A program made the translations under genes and the position numbers. 64,000 nt of DNA from Flammula alnicola (Eukaryota; Basidiomycota; Agaricomycetes; Agaricales; Strophariaceae): NCBI GenBank assembly GCA_015499995.1, contig JADNRV010000019.1:417768-481767 (forward strand). The letters are read 5' to 3'. Positions 23,609-35,493 of the stretch are shown here, in pieces (the first letter of the stretch is position 1; every line of letters starts with the position of its first letter). The notes beneath the pieces are model-generated. The model ran no database searches. It was not told the DNA's origin and saw only the letters and a list, made by a program, of their open reading frames with translations.

Positions 23609-24580
23609 TGACAAGTGCCCGAAAGGCGAGCTGGGATGAGGCTAATGAGTACATTTCAACACTGGTGGTACATTTCGACAGTTACATTTCGACCACTGGT
23701 GGTGCCGGTGCCGTGTGGTGGGCAAGTTGCCTGTGGGTACCCGTGTGGTGACCTGAGGAGAGCGCGATAGGCACGATCTGAAGCGTCGGCGTCGGCGTTG
23801 TGTCGTTGTCGGCGTTGTGTCGTTGTGTGATTGTGAGACGGATTTGAAGATGTTGGACGTCGGTGGTCTCGGCTTGCGTCATATAATGACGTCCTTTCAC
23901 GTGCTGCTTCGTTCGGTGAAAATCGGTCAACATTGGTCGCTTCGGTCGTAATCGGTCGCTTCGCCCGTTTTGGAAATCCCTGGGTATGGCGAAGCTGCCC
24001 ATTTGGGCGTCAGCATTACAAAAGGGGAGCAAGCTCCCCAATAATTACATCTCGAATCCCGATTGCCGCGAACTTCCAAGCTTCAAAGCTAGCCTGTATC
24101 AAAGTTGGATATGTTAGTTGTTTGTCAACGGCGTTATAGATTAGCTGACATGGACTATTTTAAAGCGAATCTATTTACGCATGCACCAGAGGCGGCTCTT
24201 CGGGATTACTCCGCTAGTAGTCCAATTCCGTAAATCGGTCTAATGTATGCCAAATGTTCTATTTCTGGGACACATATGACACAGAGCATGCAGCTCAGAG
24301 CTCTCAGAGCCCTCTGAATCCTACATCCAACCTGTCAAAGAAGTGTTTTAGATCATGATTGGGAAATACTGAATCGCGCGCTTTCAGAGAGTTGGCATCA
24401 GTATCGGAGAGACGCTACCGAGCAGAAGCTTCGAATTTTTATTTTGACCAGAAACTATAGAGGTTGTGAGGAATTAAAAGGTACATTAGATTTCTTATAT
24501 AATGCGCTGGCCAAAATCTCCTTTCTTCACCATTTTGTGGTATCATCCGCTCGCAGAAGTCCAACAGCCGAATTTACACA

Positions 24581-25203
24581 ATGATTAACATCGCCGCTGT
24601 ATTACTTGCAACCCTCTCCTTGACCTCCTCCATTTTTGGCGCCAGAGCTGAAGTAATCCCTACGAATTCAAGTTTAGAGGTACGTACATTCACAATCTTC
24701 ATCCACAATATCATTTATTTAATTTTAAAATACAGCAACGCTCAGCAAATGCATGCGCCGATTCCTCCATTGCCGTGACCTACATCCAAGCATTCAGCCA
24801 AACGATCAAGGCACACACCCTCGATACTCGAATCCTGTTCGTCAACGCAGATACGATTCAAGATGACTGGGCATTCCAAGGCGAAGCCTTCCTTGCGTGG
24901 ACAACTCCCCAGCAGTTCACCGTCCCCTTCTACAGATTTTTTACCCAGACCAACCAAGATTACCTGTTTACAATTTCGACCGACAATAACCCTCCTACTG
25001 TACCTGGTTTTAATTTCGACGCTATCGTTGGATATGTCTATTCCAGCCAGGTATGCGGGAGCATTCCATTGCTCGGTGCATGGAACCAGCAATTTGGTGA
25101 TCATTATTACACGACGGATGCCGTCGATCACAGTGCGTTGCTGGCTTTGAGTGGTTGGGTTGATGCTGGGATCGCCGCCTATGTACTGCCCTCAAGCGCC
25201 TGA
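24581..25203 (+). CDS. Small secreted protein with DUF5648-type repeats
   Basis: Exon 1 (24581-24679) and exon 2 (24736-25203) are joined by a 56-bp intron in phase 0, giving 188 residues. The N-terminus (MINIAAVLLATLSLTSSIFG) is a clear signal peptide, likely cut after the Ala of GARAE. The mature part contains two repeats of the type FYRFFTQTNQDYLFT and AWNQQFGDHYYTT, with GYVYSSQVCGS and GIAAYVLP. These resemble the DUF5648 repeats (PF18885) common in secreted fungal proteins, where they often sit beside hydrolase domains. No catalytic domain is present here. Four Cys or fewer, so it is not a classic Cys-rich effector. Function unknown. Confidence 0.77.
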
Positions 25204-25332
25204 TTTTTTGGTATGTACAGGACGCATACCGCGGTGAAATACTACCTGACACGAATTTCGATCTAGAATCTAGCCGCAGTGGTTCTGAAGCAATTTGGAA
25301 TGCAATATTCGTTGACTGTGGAAATCGTTCCA

Positions 25333-25863
25333 TGACTTCGTTGGTTGAAAGAAAGTTAGTTTGAAGGCCGTCAAATGCCTCGAGGGCTTTAATCAGTTCC
25401 TTTGTTAGTAGAACCTTTAACCGTATCTTGTGTCCATCATTAACTGTGGGTAAGTGTAAATCGCATCAACTTGAAGTACAGAGAACCAAGATGCAATATC
25501 GTACCCTTGAGGAAGAACCTCCTGCTGTGAATCTCTCGACCAGTTCTTTCAACGCGAATGGTTTCAACGTATTTTCGCATGACGCGAGCCTTTTCAATAG
25601 AGTGCGATTTGATCTTTTGCTGGGATGCTGCCTCGAGCAATTTCATCAACGATCTTGGAAGCGTCCTTATGTCTCTTGTACATTTTTATGTATTGCGCGT
25701 GATGTATCTCGCATCGTTCGGGGCGCGGATATCCTTTGATGGCTGGTTGGTCGCAACAAGCCATTTCGTCTTCTTCCAAGGTGAGGCATGCATGGTACGA
25801 CCGCACGAGCAACTTGAACGTTTGCGTCGTGGACTGGGACTGGCATCGCGGGAAGCCTGGTTC
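25333..25863 (-). pseudogene. Truncated, frame-broken fragment of a basidiomycete-specific protein family
   Basis: The minus-strand frame reads TFKLLVRSYHACLTLEED, GYPRPERCEIHHAQYIKMY, then SKIVDEIARGSIPAKDQI and hits a stop. A second frame resumes with EKARVMRKYVETIRVER and EIHSRRFFLK to a donor. After a 63-bp intron an exon reads NDGHKIRLKVLLTKEL and FDGLQTNFLSTNEVME. From memory these blocks occur in this order in an uncharacterised family widespread in Agaricomycetes. Here the N-terminus is missing, a piece is lost at the frame change near 25,594, and the tail degenerates toward 25,210. Confidence 0.5.
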
Positions 25864-26262
25864 TTAACTGTGTAAGTACTAGGCCAAGATCGGTCGGTAT
25901 TCACATTCCGTCGCTCAATAACCAGCAGCTGGAACACAACTTGAACAATGTCGACGAGCGATTTATTGCAGACTGTAAGCGAACAAAAAAGAACGACAAA
26001 GTAAACGAAAATAAGAACAAAGTACGAATGATGCAGCGGGTACTAGAATAGGTAACTAATCGAAAGCAAGGTAATAAAGCAGGATTGAGCGAGCGACGAG
26101 GGAAGTAGAGAACATGCGAGATGGTGATGATGATGATGAATGCAGGATGACAGGTTTCGAATGCTACATACAATGTAGAGAATGGGCGGATGGCATTGAT
26201 TGGGGAATGCGACTAGGCTACATGATCAACAAGACAGAAAAACCCAAGAAAATGCAGTGGAT
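25864..26262. other. 3' flank of the large minus-strand gene
   Basis: No supported gene. Probably 3' untranslated sequence of the gene ending at 26263. Confidence 0.4.
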
Positions 26263-29200
26263 TTAAGGTAAGTGGGTATTACCGGTACTCTGAACGATCA
26301 GCGCTCGAATTTCAGCGATGCAATCAAGGAGCCTCGCATGCACCTCCTTCGCATTCTCCAGGAGTGGCTTGATGTTCTCTGGAGCCATCGCGAGCTTCGG
26401 ATCCGGAAGAGATGACGCAGTAACAGAAGTAGCGAGCTGAGGAGGCATGGAACGCACAGAGCCGGTCTTAGGTGCTTTCGAAGATCGAGAGGAGGATGGC
26501 CGAGACGGACTGGGTCCTGTTTTTGAGAGCCTAGCTTCAGGTTTCGACAACATGGCAAGAGGAACGCCCGGCGAGTGCGGTTCGTCCGTAGTTTCCTCGA
26601 CGTTCGATAATCGGATTGGGCGTGACTGCGTATGACTAGGTCCAAGAGGCGAGCCTTGGATGGGCTGCTCGCCACCCCGGAGCGACGTCTGAGAAGCGTT
26701 GAAAGAGCGTTTGGGTACGACGGAATGGCGCATCGAGTACCCGGACGTAGACCCTGGCGCAGAAGGAACGGGAAGTGGAAGTGGCGGCGGAGGTTCGTAC
26801 GAATCGTGCTGCAGGTATGGACTGCGGCTTTTCTTCCCTCCACGTCGACCGCCACCACGAACGGTAGCGGATCCATCGAGGCCCATAGCTAGGGCTTTAG
26901 CGGCGGCGTCCAGATCGGACGCGGAATCCATACGGTCCCAATCCTCCTCTCCCGTACTGCTGCTCTCCTCGCCTGTCCCACTATGCGCCGGCTGGTCGTC
27001 ATCTACAGCTCCACTGTCATTTGCAGCGGAGCTCGAAGGAGTGCCGATAGCAGGGTCGTCGACATACGCACTGACAGGTCGATGCTTGCTCCCGAGCTTG
27101 AAGATGGAGGCCAACGAAGGACGACGAGGAGACGGTTTCGGAGCGGAAAATGACGCATGATTATAGGGCGACGTCGAGGTTAGGTCTCTGTCGTGCTCCT
27201 TTGAAATCCGCAAAGACTCGGGCCCTGCACTCGTCTTGGCGCGTCGACGAGTCTGACTGGGAAGACGTGGATGTGGATATCGATGTCGGCTCTTGCTGCC
27301 TGCGGACGATTGGGTGCTGAGCGATGTCGTGGAATGTAAGACTCTCGCCATAGGAGCAGGCTGCGGAGGAGATGTAGGCGACACCATCTCAGCTTCCGTA
27401 TGACTCCTCTTTAGAGCGCGAAGCATATCGCGGATGCCGCTCATGCCCAATCGACCGCTCTTCCGCTTCTTGTCCATCGAGGTGCGTCTCTCTTGACCAT
27501 GGAGTCCACCACTGTCTTCTGAGGGCAAAGTGATTGTGCTGTTTCGAGCATCGCCCCATCTCCAGTCGCGGTTGACGACGTGGAGAGACTGTAGAGAAGG
27601 AAGCGATTCTTCAGGAATCGAGAGGTGAGATTCGTCAGCGGCAGAGGTCGCATTTGCGTTGTTCAACATCTCTCGAAGCAGAACGAGTTGGCGATGGCTG
27701 AGATCATGCCGTCCAGTCGAGGCGCGCCACGACATATTCGGAGGACTAGCCGGCGGAGGACCCGAAGTACCAGGCGACAAAACGTGAGGCGGAGAAGTAG
27801 GAAGGCTGGCCGATCCAACGAGAGAAGTCGAAGCAGTAGGATATGTCATTGGCTTCGATTGGTCGCCAGCAAGGGTAACAGCACGTTCTCTGCTCTTCTT
27901 CTTGCTGGAATCGCCAACAATGTTAGCCTGAGCGTGTTGAACGACGGGCATCGAGGAGCTTGCCGGCGGCGCAGAGGTGGCGTTGGCGCTACCACCCCCG
28001 CCCAACTCGATCAAAAGCTCGGCACACTCCCAAGAAATGCGATACTTGGAGTTAATGCTATAGAATGCGGACGCCATCTCCTTGTACGCGAGCTGAGGCG
28101 TTGTAACGTCTTGGACAGAGGCCGATGGCTCAGGTGTTGGGTTGGTATTCGACCTCGCACGCGTCTTGGGTTTGGCTTTCGTCGTGAGGTTGGCGAAGAA
28201 ACTTGGAGAGGTGGTACGTGGCAAAGGCGCCGGAGCCTGAAGGGTATGCTGCTGCACGTGTGCTTCAAGGATGGACTGAAGCTCGGAAACCAGGGCATTG
28301 TACGTTTGTTGCAGGTCTTTGAGCTCTATGAGATGGGATCAGATACCGTCGCCCCACTAAAAATGAATCAAAGAAATAAAAGAATAGACTTACGTTCCAC
28401 ATTCGTCGCGAACTCTCTGACCATCCCCAAATCCCTCCTAATCCCAACCTGCGCCTGGCTGATCCTAGCAGGAATCTTCAAATCTCCCAACGAATTCCGC
28501 CTCGGCACCCCTCCGTGTCCCGAGCCTCCTCCTCCAGCACTTCCATTACCACCGCCATCGGCACCACCTCCACCCAGAGTAGCCCCAGCCGCCGTTGCCC
28601 GTCCGAGAGACGCAGAGTGTTGCGAAGCAGGCGACTTTCCCGGCGATTGGGACACAGCGAGCTTATTCGGAGACGCAGGCGGCTGAGGAGACGACGTCGG
28701 CGTGAAGAACAACGAAGACGATGACGTCGTAGGCGAGAGCGTGTCGAAGTTGTTAAGCGCCGCGCCGAGCGAACGAGGGGTCTTGTTCGGTGTGTCCGCA
28801 GGTGGCGATTTCTCGGCAGCACCAGGAACTGACGCCGACGCCGACGCAGCCTGCCCAATCGTCTGAGGCGGCGAGGGTGGCTGTAGCTCGATAGGCGGAA
28901 GGAGCGGCACCGGCGGCGAACGCGCTGCTGGTGCTCTCAGGCTTCCCTTCGCCTCCTTGACAGTCTCGACATTCTCCTTGTCCATCGATCGTCGAATCCT
29001 GCTTTCGAAGTCGACACTTTGCCTCCTCGAACCTGCCGCACCGATCGAGGGCCTCCTACCCCCCTCTTCCGATGCTCGAGATCGCGAACTCGGTCTCCTG
29101 GCTAGTGCGGACTGCGGTAGATGCGCGCTAGGGTTCCTCGATGAACTGCCCGATGTGGAGGAAGCAGGCAATATAGAGCTGCTCTGGCTCGAAGACACCG

Positions 29201-31803
29201 ACACCAACCGCCTGGACGGCAGTGGAAGATGGTTAGTCGACGACGAAGATGGCAGGCGCAATGACAGCTGGCTGTTGGATGCAGGGAGTGGGGGCAGCGA
29301 ATATGGGAGAGGAGGCACCGGCTCGTGCGTCGGACTGGCTGCAGAATGCGAGGCACGGAAAAACGCCGACGACGGCGAAGGAGGCACTTCCGGCAACCCT
29401 ATCCCGCTGCCGGACTTGGTGCGTTTATGTCGTCCCACCAAGCTGATCCGCCGAACTGAGCCCATGAACCCACGCGCGCCTTCCTTCTCCTTCGCTGGCG
29501 TACCAACAGGCGTCTGCACCGACTGCTGCTGCTGCTGCTGCTGCTGCACACTCGGCCCTCCGCTCTCGTTCTCTTTATCTCTATCCCTCAACAACCGCGA
29601 GAACGACTTCCGCCGCTTCCTCTCCTGCTCCTCCTTACCCTTACCCCTCTCCTCATCCTCCGTCTCGCCCTCTCCTCTTCCACCACCCAACGCACGCCCA
29701 AGACCCAGCCCAGCATACTTGGCCTGCCGACCACTGCCTCCATGCTCCTCCTCCGCGCTGCCATGACCATGCCCGTGCCCGTTTCCATTCCCAACGACCT
29801 CATTATCCCCCGCCCCTCCATGCCCTCCAAACCCCCTCCGCAGCTGCACGAACCCTAAACTCTTCCGCTTGACGAGCTTGCTCGGCGTCGTTCCTGGGGT
29901 CGTCGTCGTCGTACCCAACCCCCCCACAGCCGTCGACACCGGCCTACCCTGCGCCTGCGCCTGCCCAGGCGACGGCGACGGCGTATACATCCCCTCCCTC
30001 TGCCTCTGCATCGCCGCCTGGATAATCTCATCGGCCTGCATACTCAAACTCGTCCGGCTTCCATTGAAGCTGCTCCGCCCGACGCCGACGCCGACGTCCG
30101 GGTACGCAGCTCGATAGCCTCCTGTTCGGCTTCTGCTCCTTGAGAGTCGCCTCCTCGCCGTTGTTGTCGTGTTTGTTGTGCTGCCGTTGCCCGTGGAGGA
30201 TTTAGACCTGCCAGCGCCAGCATGCGGGCTCCCAGCGCTGGAAGCTCGAAAAAACCAGTGCGAGGATGAGGTTGGTGGAGAGCCGGGGCTGGAGGGCGAG
30301 GCGGTGGTAGGGGCGTTTGTACGTTTGGCGGAGTCGTGTGCTGCGATGGAGGACATGGAGGAGTGGGGTCGTGGTGTGCGTTGGGTCTCGTTATCTTGTG
30401 AGTCTGCGATTCAGAAAGTCGTTAGTACGTGGTCTTTTTTACTTGGCAAGAAAAGGCTATAAAAAGCAAGTCGAACGAGGATACGAATAAAAATTATCGT
30501 TCGAAGGTATAAACGAGAAAAGAGAAAACATAAAAAAGAAAGAGAGGGTAGGAAACCAAAATAACGCATACCTATCATCTCCGAAGGCGTTGTACTCGTC
30601 CCTCTCTTCCTCATCACACCCCACCTCTTCACACTGCCGATCCTATTAAGCAGCGTTGCACCCTTCGTCGGCGTCGCAGGTACCGAAAGCGGCGCCGACT
30701 GCGCAGGGGCAGGCGCAGCATTACCCACACTAACAGCAACCTCCTGCAAACCGTCCGCCTCCAGCTCTTCATCGACAGAAGAAACATCCGACATCGGCGT
30801 GGTTGCTCTCCTCCTGCTCATCCTGGCGGCCACTGCCCTGCCAGAGGACGTAGGATGGCCATGACCGGGGCTAGGAGGATGGTGCGGCTCGCTAGTCTCG
30901 CCATCGGAAAACGAGAACCGGTGCTGCTCGTCGGGCAAGTCGCCGTTCATAGAGGCGAGCTCGAACATGCCCTGCGGGCGCGGACGGCTCTTCTTCCTGA
31001 GGCGACGGCGCTCGCGTTCTTTGTGTATGAGCGGCGAGGGTGGAAGGAGGGCGAAGGCTGAGGTGGGGCGTAGGTGGGCCGTGGAAGAGTAAGTGTTGAC
31101 AGTGTTGGGCACGGAAAAGACAGACGAAGTGGGAGACCTTTGTGGGAAGGGTTGATCTTGCGCGAGGTACGAAGCCGTTGGCGGTGGTTGGTTCATGAGA
31201 AAAGGTAAGGGTAGAGAAGGGGGCTGTTGGGGTAGAGGCGGGGGTGTCGACGATAAGCGAGAGAGCGCTGCACGGCGAGATCTGGCAGTGACGGTCCTAT
31301 CTTCCTCCTTCTCCGCGAACAGGCCGAACTCGGCGCTGTCGTCCTGGTCATCGTCGAGATCGTCGTCCCAGCTTTCTTCTCTATGGCGGCGGGGTGTCGA
31401 GATGCGCTTCTTGGGCGAGTTACGCGCGTCCTCAAAGTCATCGTCCCAGTTCTCCGTCGGGGTTTCGGGTGGTGGGTGGCCCGATGTGGGTTGTGTGGCA
31501 CCGACAACGCTGGGCCCCTCCTCCGCATCCCAGTCTTCCAACGTCGTGCTGGCGGTCGATAGCTTCCTGAAATCTGGTACTTGGATGCCTGGTTCCTTGC
31601 GAACAGGCCGTCTCTTGCTGCTTCCTCCTGTGTGGTTATTGTTTTCTGGTTGAAACTCGAAATCGTCATCCCAATTCTCAGAGGGTTCTGTGGTTGAAAA
31701 CGACGCGTTTTCGAGGGATTGTGAGCATAATTTATGAGAAAAGAAGATGATACACACCTAGAACATGGTCGTCAGGCTGAACAGCGAGAGCAACGGCAGC
31801 CAT
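26263..31803 (-). CDS. Large disordered protein with repeated WDDDFE motifs, putative Byr4/Bfa1-like cytokinesis regulator
   Basis: Four exons join in frame: 31803-31758, 31687-30572, 30403-28394 and 28325-26263, giving 1,744 residues with no stop. Near the N-terminus come ENWDDDFEFQ, LEDWDAEE, ENWDDDFEDA and ESWDDDLDDD, then PPSPLIHKERERRRLRKKSR and LLNRIGSVKRWGVMRKR. The middle is Ser/Pro-rich with an eight-Gln run. Near the C-terminus come RRNSLGDLKIPARISQAQVG, a short coiled coil (LKDLQQTYNALVSELQS), NSKYRISWECAELLIEL and RASTGRHDLSHRQLVLLREM. The acidic Trp motifs and the basic block resemble, from memory, fungal cytokinesis regulators named Byr4, the scaffold half of the Bub2-Byr4/Bfa1 GAP at the spindle pole. 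That function is tentative. The gene model is strong. Confidence 0.8.
29522..29548 (-). repeat. (CAG)n tract encoding eight Gln
   Basis: About eight CTG triplets on the plus strand (CAG on the coding strand) encode polyglutamine in the Byr4-like protein. The pure run makes it a likely length-variable site. Confidence 0.9.
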
Positions 31804-32668
31804 CGTGGCGGTTGATTCTAGCTCTCATGCACGGAGGTGACGTGTTCATGCACTGAGTTGAGCTTTGTCGTACGTGTCGGTTCGATGTAATGGGAATCTC
31901 AAGTCGTAACGCGTAGAATAGGCTTGTTCTTGGGCTGGTATGTCCTGTGTCGTCCTGTGTCGTCGTCGTCGTCGTTGCTGGACGTGTGCTTGCGTAGTGT
32001 CGTATGTGACGTTATGGATATGGGTTTTTTGGTGATATATGTCGTGGTATGGATATAAGTTTCCAAGTAAGCTTTCCGTAGAAGAGATGTAGGTATCGTC
32101 GTGGATATTGTTGAGGGGTTAGAGGGAAGAAGGGGAGAGTGCTGTCCTTGTTTTAACTTTTCCCGCGCGGTACATCCACCAAGCACGGTCTTAGGGTTAG
32201 GGTCTGTTATATTCGTCCTGGCACAACCGTCCTCGACCTCTTCCTCTCGACCATCTCTCTTGGGCTCAGACTGACTACTTTCTGGCTATTTACTCGAGTA
32301 CAATCTAATCGATGTTCTTGAAGCCTCGAGGCCCGCTTCACTCTTTTAGGAAAAACCAACATGCCGTCCGTTTTGGTCATAATTCTCAGCAGCCGAAGAC
32401 CCTGCTTCTCACCTGACGGAATGTGCCTTCCTGCATCTTGTATTGTCGCCCATGTCGTTGTTGTCAGGGGCTCGTATTATACGGTCACATCGTCTTCTGA
32501 CCATTGGCATTCTTTCATCCTTCTGGCTTATTCGTCCTCGTGCTGGCATAATAATGTCGTATAACGATACAGTAACCCTTATTTTACAGCTTAACATGTC
32601 CGTGGTGCGTACAACAAGTTTGAATAAATTAATTATACCTGCTTATAATACCTCAACCCAGAAAGTCT
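31804..32668. other. Intergenic between two minus-strand genes
   Basis: Carries the promoter side of the Byr4-like gene, a GTCGTCGTCGTCG run near 31,965, and a short TTAGGGTTAGGG motif at 32191. No gene supported. Confidence 0.4.
32191..32202 (+). other. Interstitial telomere-like motif
   Basis: Two exact TTAGGG units in tandem, about 390 bp upstream of the Byr4-like start codon. It could be a telobox-type protein-binding site or chance. Confidence 0.45.
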
Positions 32669-34003
32669 TCATCCCAACCCCACTACGACCTCGCAGCCTC
32701 GACATCGACCGGCCTCTCTGTTTTCTCTTCCCCCCTTGGCACCCTTAACCCTGTCCTCCCATTCCGATCCAGCAAGCGAAACAGGTGAATGCGCATGATA
32801 AAAATTCAACACCGTGCTCGTCTGCGTCATCTGCGATGTCACTCTAAATCTCAGCGCCGCCACATCCACCCGCTCCTCCGATGAACCCGGCCTGCCCAGA
32901 TCCCCAGCAGCTATCAGCCCGCTCACTGTCCCAGACGACCACGCCGTGCCTTGCGCTACGCGGAATACGATCATATACGCTGCGATCGCCTGCCCATAAA
33001 ATAACCTAGGATGTTACTCGAGTAGCATCAACAAAGACACCATGCGTACCTCGATCTGTACGTTCGCTTGCAGCGGCACGTCCACCACCGGACTCCTCAA
33101 CGCGAATGCGACGATGAAGAAGATGGTCATCACATCCATCACTGCGGCCGACTCGATGAGCATCGACACGAGGCTCGTGTAGTGCCCAGCGTATTTCGAC
33201 CCCACGAGCTGTGTTATCCGCCGCCGATAAAAATATAGTCGGATGACGATCATCAGCGTCAGTGTCATTTTCAGACTCAATCTCGCGACGGCGTATATCA
33301 GCGTCAGCGTCGTTGATGTCCATGACAGCGAAGCCAGATGGGATAGGTGCACGAGGTAGATGATCCCCGTCACTTCTCGGAGAGGTGCGTCAAGTCGTGT
33401 TTGTTTTTACACCGACAAGTACTCACCTAGCGACGTCAATAGCAGGATCTTTGGCACGCACATCACCAACCACAAAGGCGCAGTCGAGTTCTTATAAATA
33501 ACGACGCAACGCCAGATCTACAAGAATAGAACGTCGTAACGCCTCCGTCAGCGTCCAGTCCGCCCCCTCGCACAAGAAAATCGGGTTATCAAAACTCACC
33601 AACAACCCACTCGCTATCCAATTCATCACCGCAAAACACACATTACCCACCACCGCAACCACAGCACTTTCACCCCCAACGGCGCTTGATACCCCTTCTG
33701 GCTTGCACTATACCCTCCTCTATCATCCGCCATTAGCGTCTGCGCCCCAATCGACAGCGTGCACAGCGCGAACACCAGCGAGATATACCCCTGCAGCAAT
33801 GTCGTCTGCCTTGAGCGCTCGCGGCTCGAGCGCGCGTGCAGAACGGTAAACGTCAGCACGAAGAGCGCGATGTTGATCCCGTAGCTGATGTTGGCGAGCA
33901 TGCCGCCGTGGAGCCATGCGCGGTCGTTGAGGAGGGCTGCGTCTGAAACGTCCGAGCGCCAGGAGAAAGTAGTGGTGGTGGAAGAGGAGGCGGAGGACGC
34001 CAT
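32669..34003 (-). CDS. Multipass (about seven-helix) membrane protein of a basidiomycete-specific family
   Basis: The start is the ATG at 34003 (MASSASSSTTTT). Exons are 34003-33600, 33517-33427, 33375-33050 and 32989-32669. Hydrophobic segments include YGINIALFVLTFTVL, YISLVFALCTLSIG, VCFAVMNWIASGLL, LWLVMCVPKILLLTSL and MTIFFIVAFAL. The motif GSKYAGHYTSLVSMLIESAA is typical of a large uncharacterised seven-helix family in mushrooms. Exon 1 is one base short: APLG in one frame must continue as GESAVVAVVGNVCF in another, at a run of five G near 33,670. Adding one base makes all phases agree (380 residues). The C-terminal tail is polar, probably cytosolic. Ligand and role unknown. Confidence 0.72.
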
Positions 34004-35493
34004 GGCCGGCGGCGACAAAGATGGCTGGGGCTGCACCAGGCCCGCGCCTACGAATTTGAGATAGCGGGAAAGAAGGAGCTGATATGTAAGTATCTGCGCA
34101 GTTTCATTCCAGTATATGTAACCCAGACACAGCACAGGAAACGAGTAATACCAGTGGAGTGCGAAACATGCCATACAGGAGAGAGATCCGATGTAAGTCG
34201 GGGTTTTATCGACGGGCCATCATGATCATCTGCCGTCATCATTGTGTCGTCTGCACTTGTACCCTATGTATGTACGTGTATACACTGTACGGTGTCTTCG
34301 GTCATTATTTCAAGATATCTGTCAGCATACTTATGTGAAATCACACCGATGCACCCAGTTCCAGGATACCAACAGCCTACCTGAGTTACACCCACGGGTG
34401 AGTAGAGAGCGATGATCATGCAAAAGCTGTGTCGAGGTTGGCTCGTTATTATCAAACGCAGGGTTGCCATCATCGAGCCTAGTTGCGGTCGAACATGATG
34501 TTTATAGAGAATATATAGATCCTCCGATATCACCCACGCAGCCATCCCAAGACAGTGACACTGTCGAGCGCGACGTTGACTCAAAGCCTAAGAATCATTG
34601 ATATTTATATATGCTGCTATACATGCGTCATCCATCTTTGAAGGATATGTCGACTCAGCGCGAATCAGGGATTGTTGCACCGTGGATTGCATATGCGTCT
34701 CTGCAAATATCTTGCAGGTGTATCACTCGATATTTACTCACCACGCCACCCGGTGTCGGTAAGTATATCTAGAACCGGCGATAATGCAGGTGATGTTTTG
34801 TATTATTTCAGGAATCCAAAATTGCTTAATATCAGAGCAAATAGGTGTTTCATCTCACATGCATGATCGAGTACTATTTTATATTTACTCGACAATATAA
34901 TCCAAACTTGTTTTGCTCGCACATTATAAGCGCACGCGTTAGATAGGTGAGACCATCATTCGTAGTAGCAATTGGAAAACAGTTTTGTGATATCGGTTTT
35001 TATCTCGTCCTAGTTGAGATATCCAAATCGTCACGAACCTATTGACGTTGATGAAATGACTGAGTGAGTCGACCAATCAATTGTAATAACCTTGTAGCTC
35101 AATCTCAATCGCACGAGCGCTCAAGGTCAAGCGTCGTTAGTTCAATTACTTTCTCCGGAGGTATCCTAATTTGCAACGCCCCGATGGCGAGTGCAAATAA
35201 TCGACCTGAAATGTTTAATGTAGATTGGACGTTAGAGATTGCGCAGAAACGGAGCCAAATCCACTAAACCGATCGATCGATCATGAAGCAGCTTGGCGCC
35301 CATGTGGTCATGTTAGCGCGCGCCTGACGCGTTTCAGAGGGACACTTGTTTCTGTCACGATGAATTTTACGGAAAATGAAAGTTGTATATTCAAAGTCTG
35401 AGAGAGTATGTACATTTAAACAAGAAGTATCAGGAAAAAAAGGTGAGAGTGATTGGATGCTCCGTAAGTGTCTATTGAAATACCACATATATT
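34004..35493. other. Intergenic, no gene seen
   Basis: AT-rich sequence with only short frames. No repeat or RNA gene recognised. Confidence 0.45.

Larger units (their letters stand above)
21173..24580. other. Long repeat-rich stretch without a supported gene
   Basis: 21,173-22,460 holds only short frames. Small hairpins such as GCGGCTTCGCCGC occur near 22,150. 22,461-22,560 has short direct repeats of TTTAGATAGTAGACCATTAG. 22,780-23,150 is a triplet-like minisatellite. 23,518-23,608 is a 25-bp tandem repeat. 23,640-23,720 repeats TACATTTCGAC and CACTGGTGG. 23,900-23,970 repeats GGTCGCTTCG. 24,000-24,580 shows nothing but the promoter side of the next gene. Confidence 0.5.

Noticed and set aside
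27625..28686. 353-codon plus-strand frame opposite the Byr4-like gene
   Set aside because: It is the antisense of a GC-rich Ser/Pro-coding exon with convincing splice phases on the other strand. Its own composition is Arg/Pro noise.
28957..29766. 269-codon plus-strand frame opposite the same gene
   Set aside because: Antisense shadow of exon 3 of the minus-strand gene.
33600..33720. A 29-nt intron to explain the frame change in the membrane protein
   Set aside because: Too short compared with the other introns here. It would also delete family-like residues, whereas one added G keeps them.
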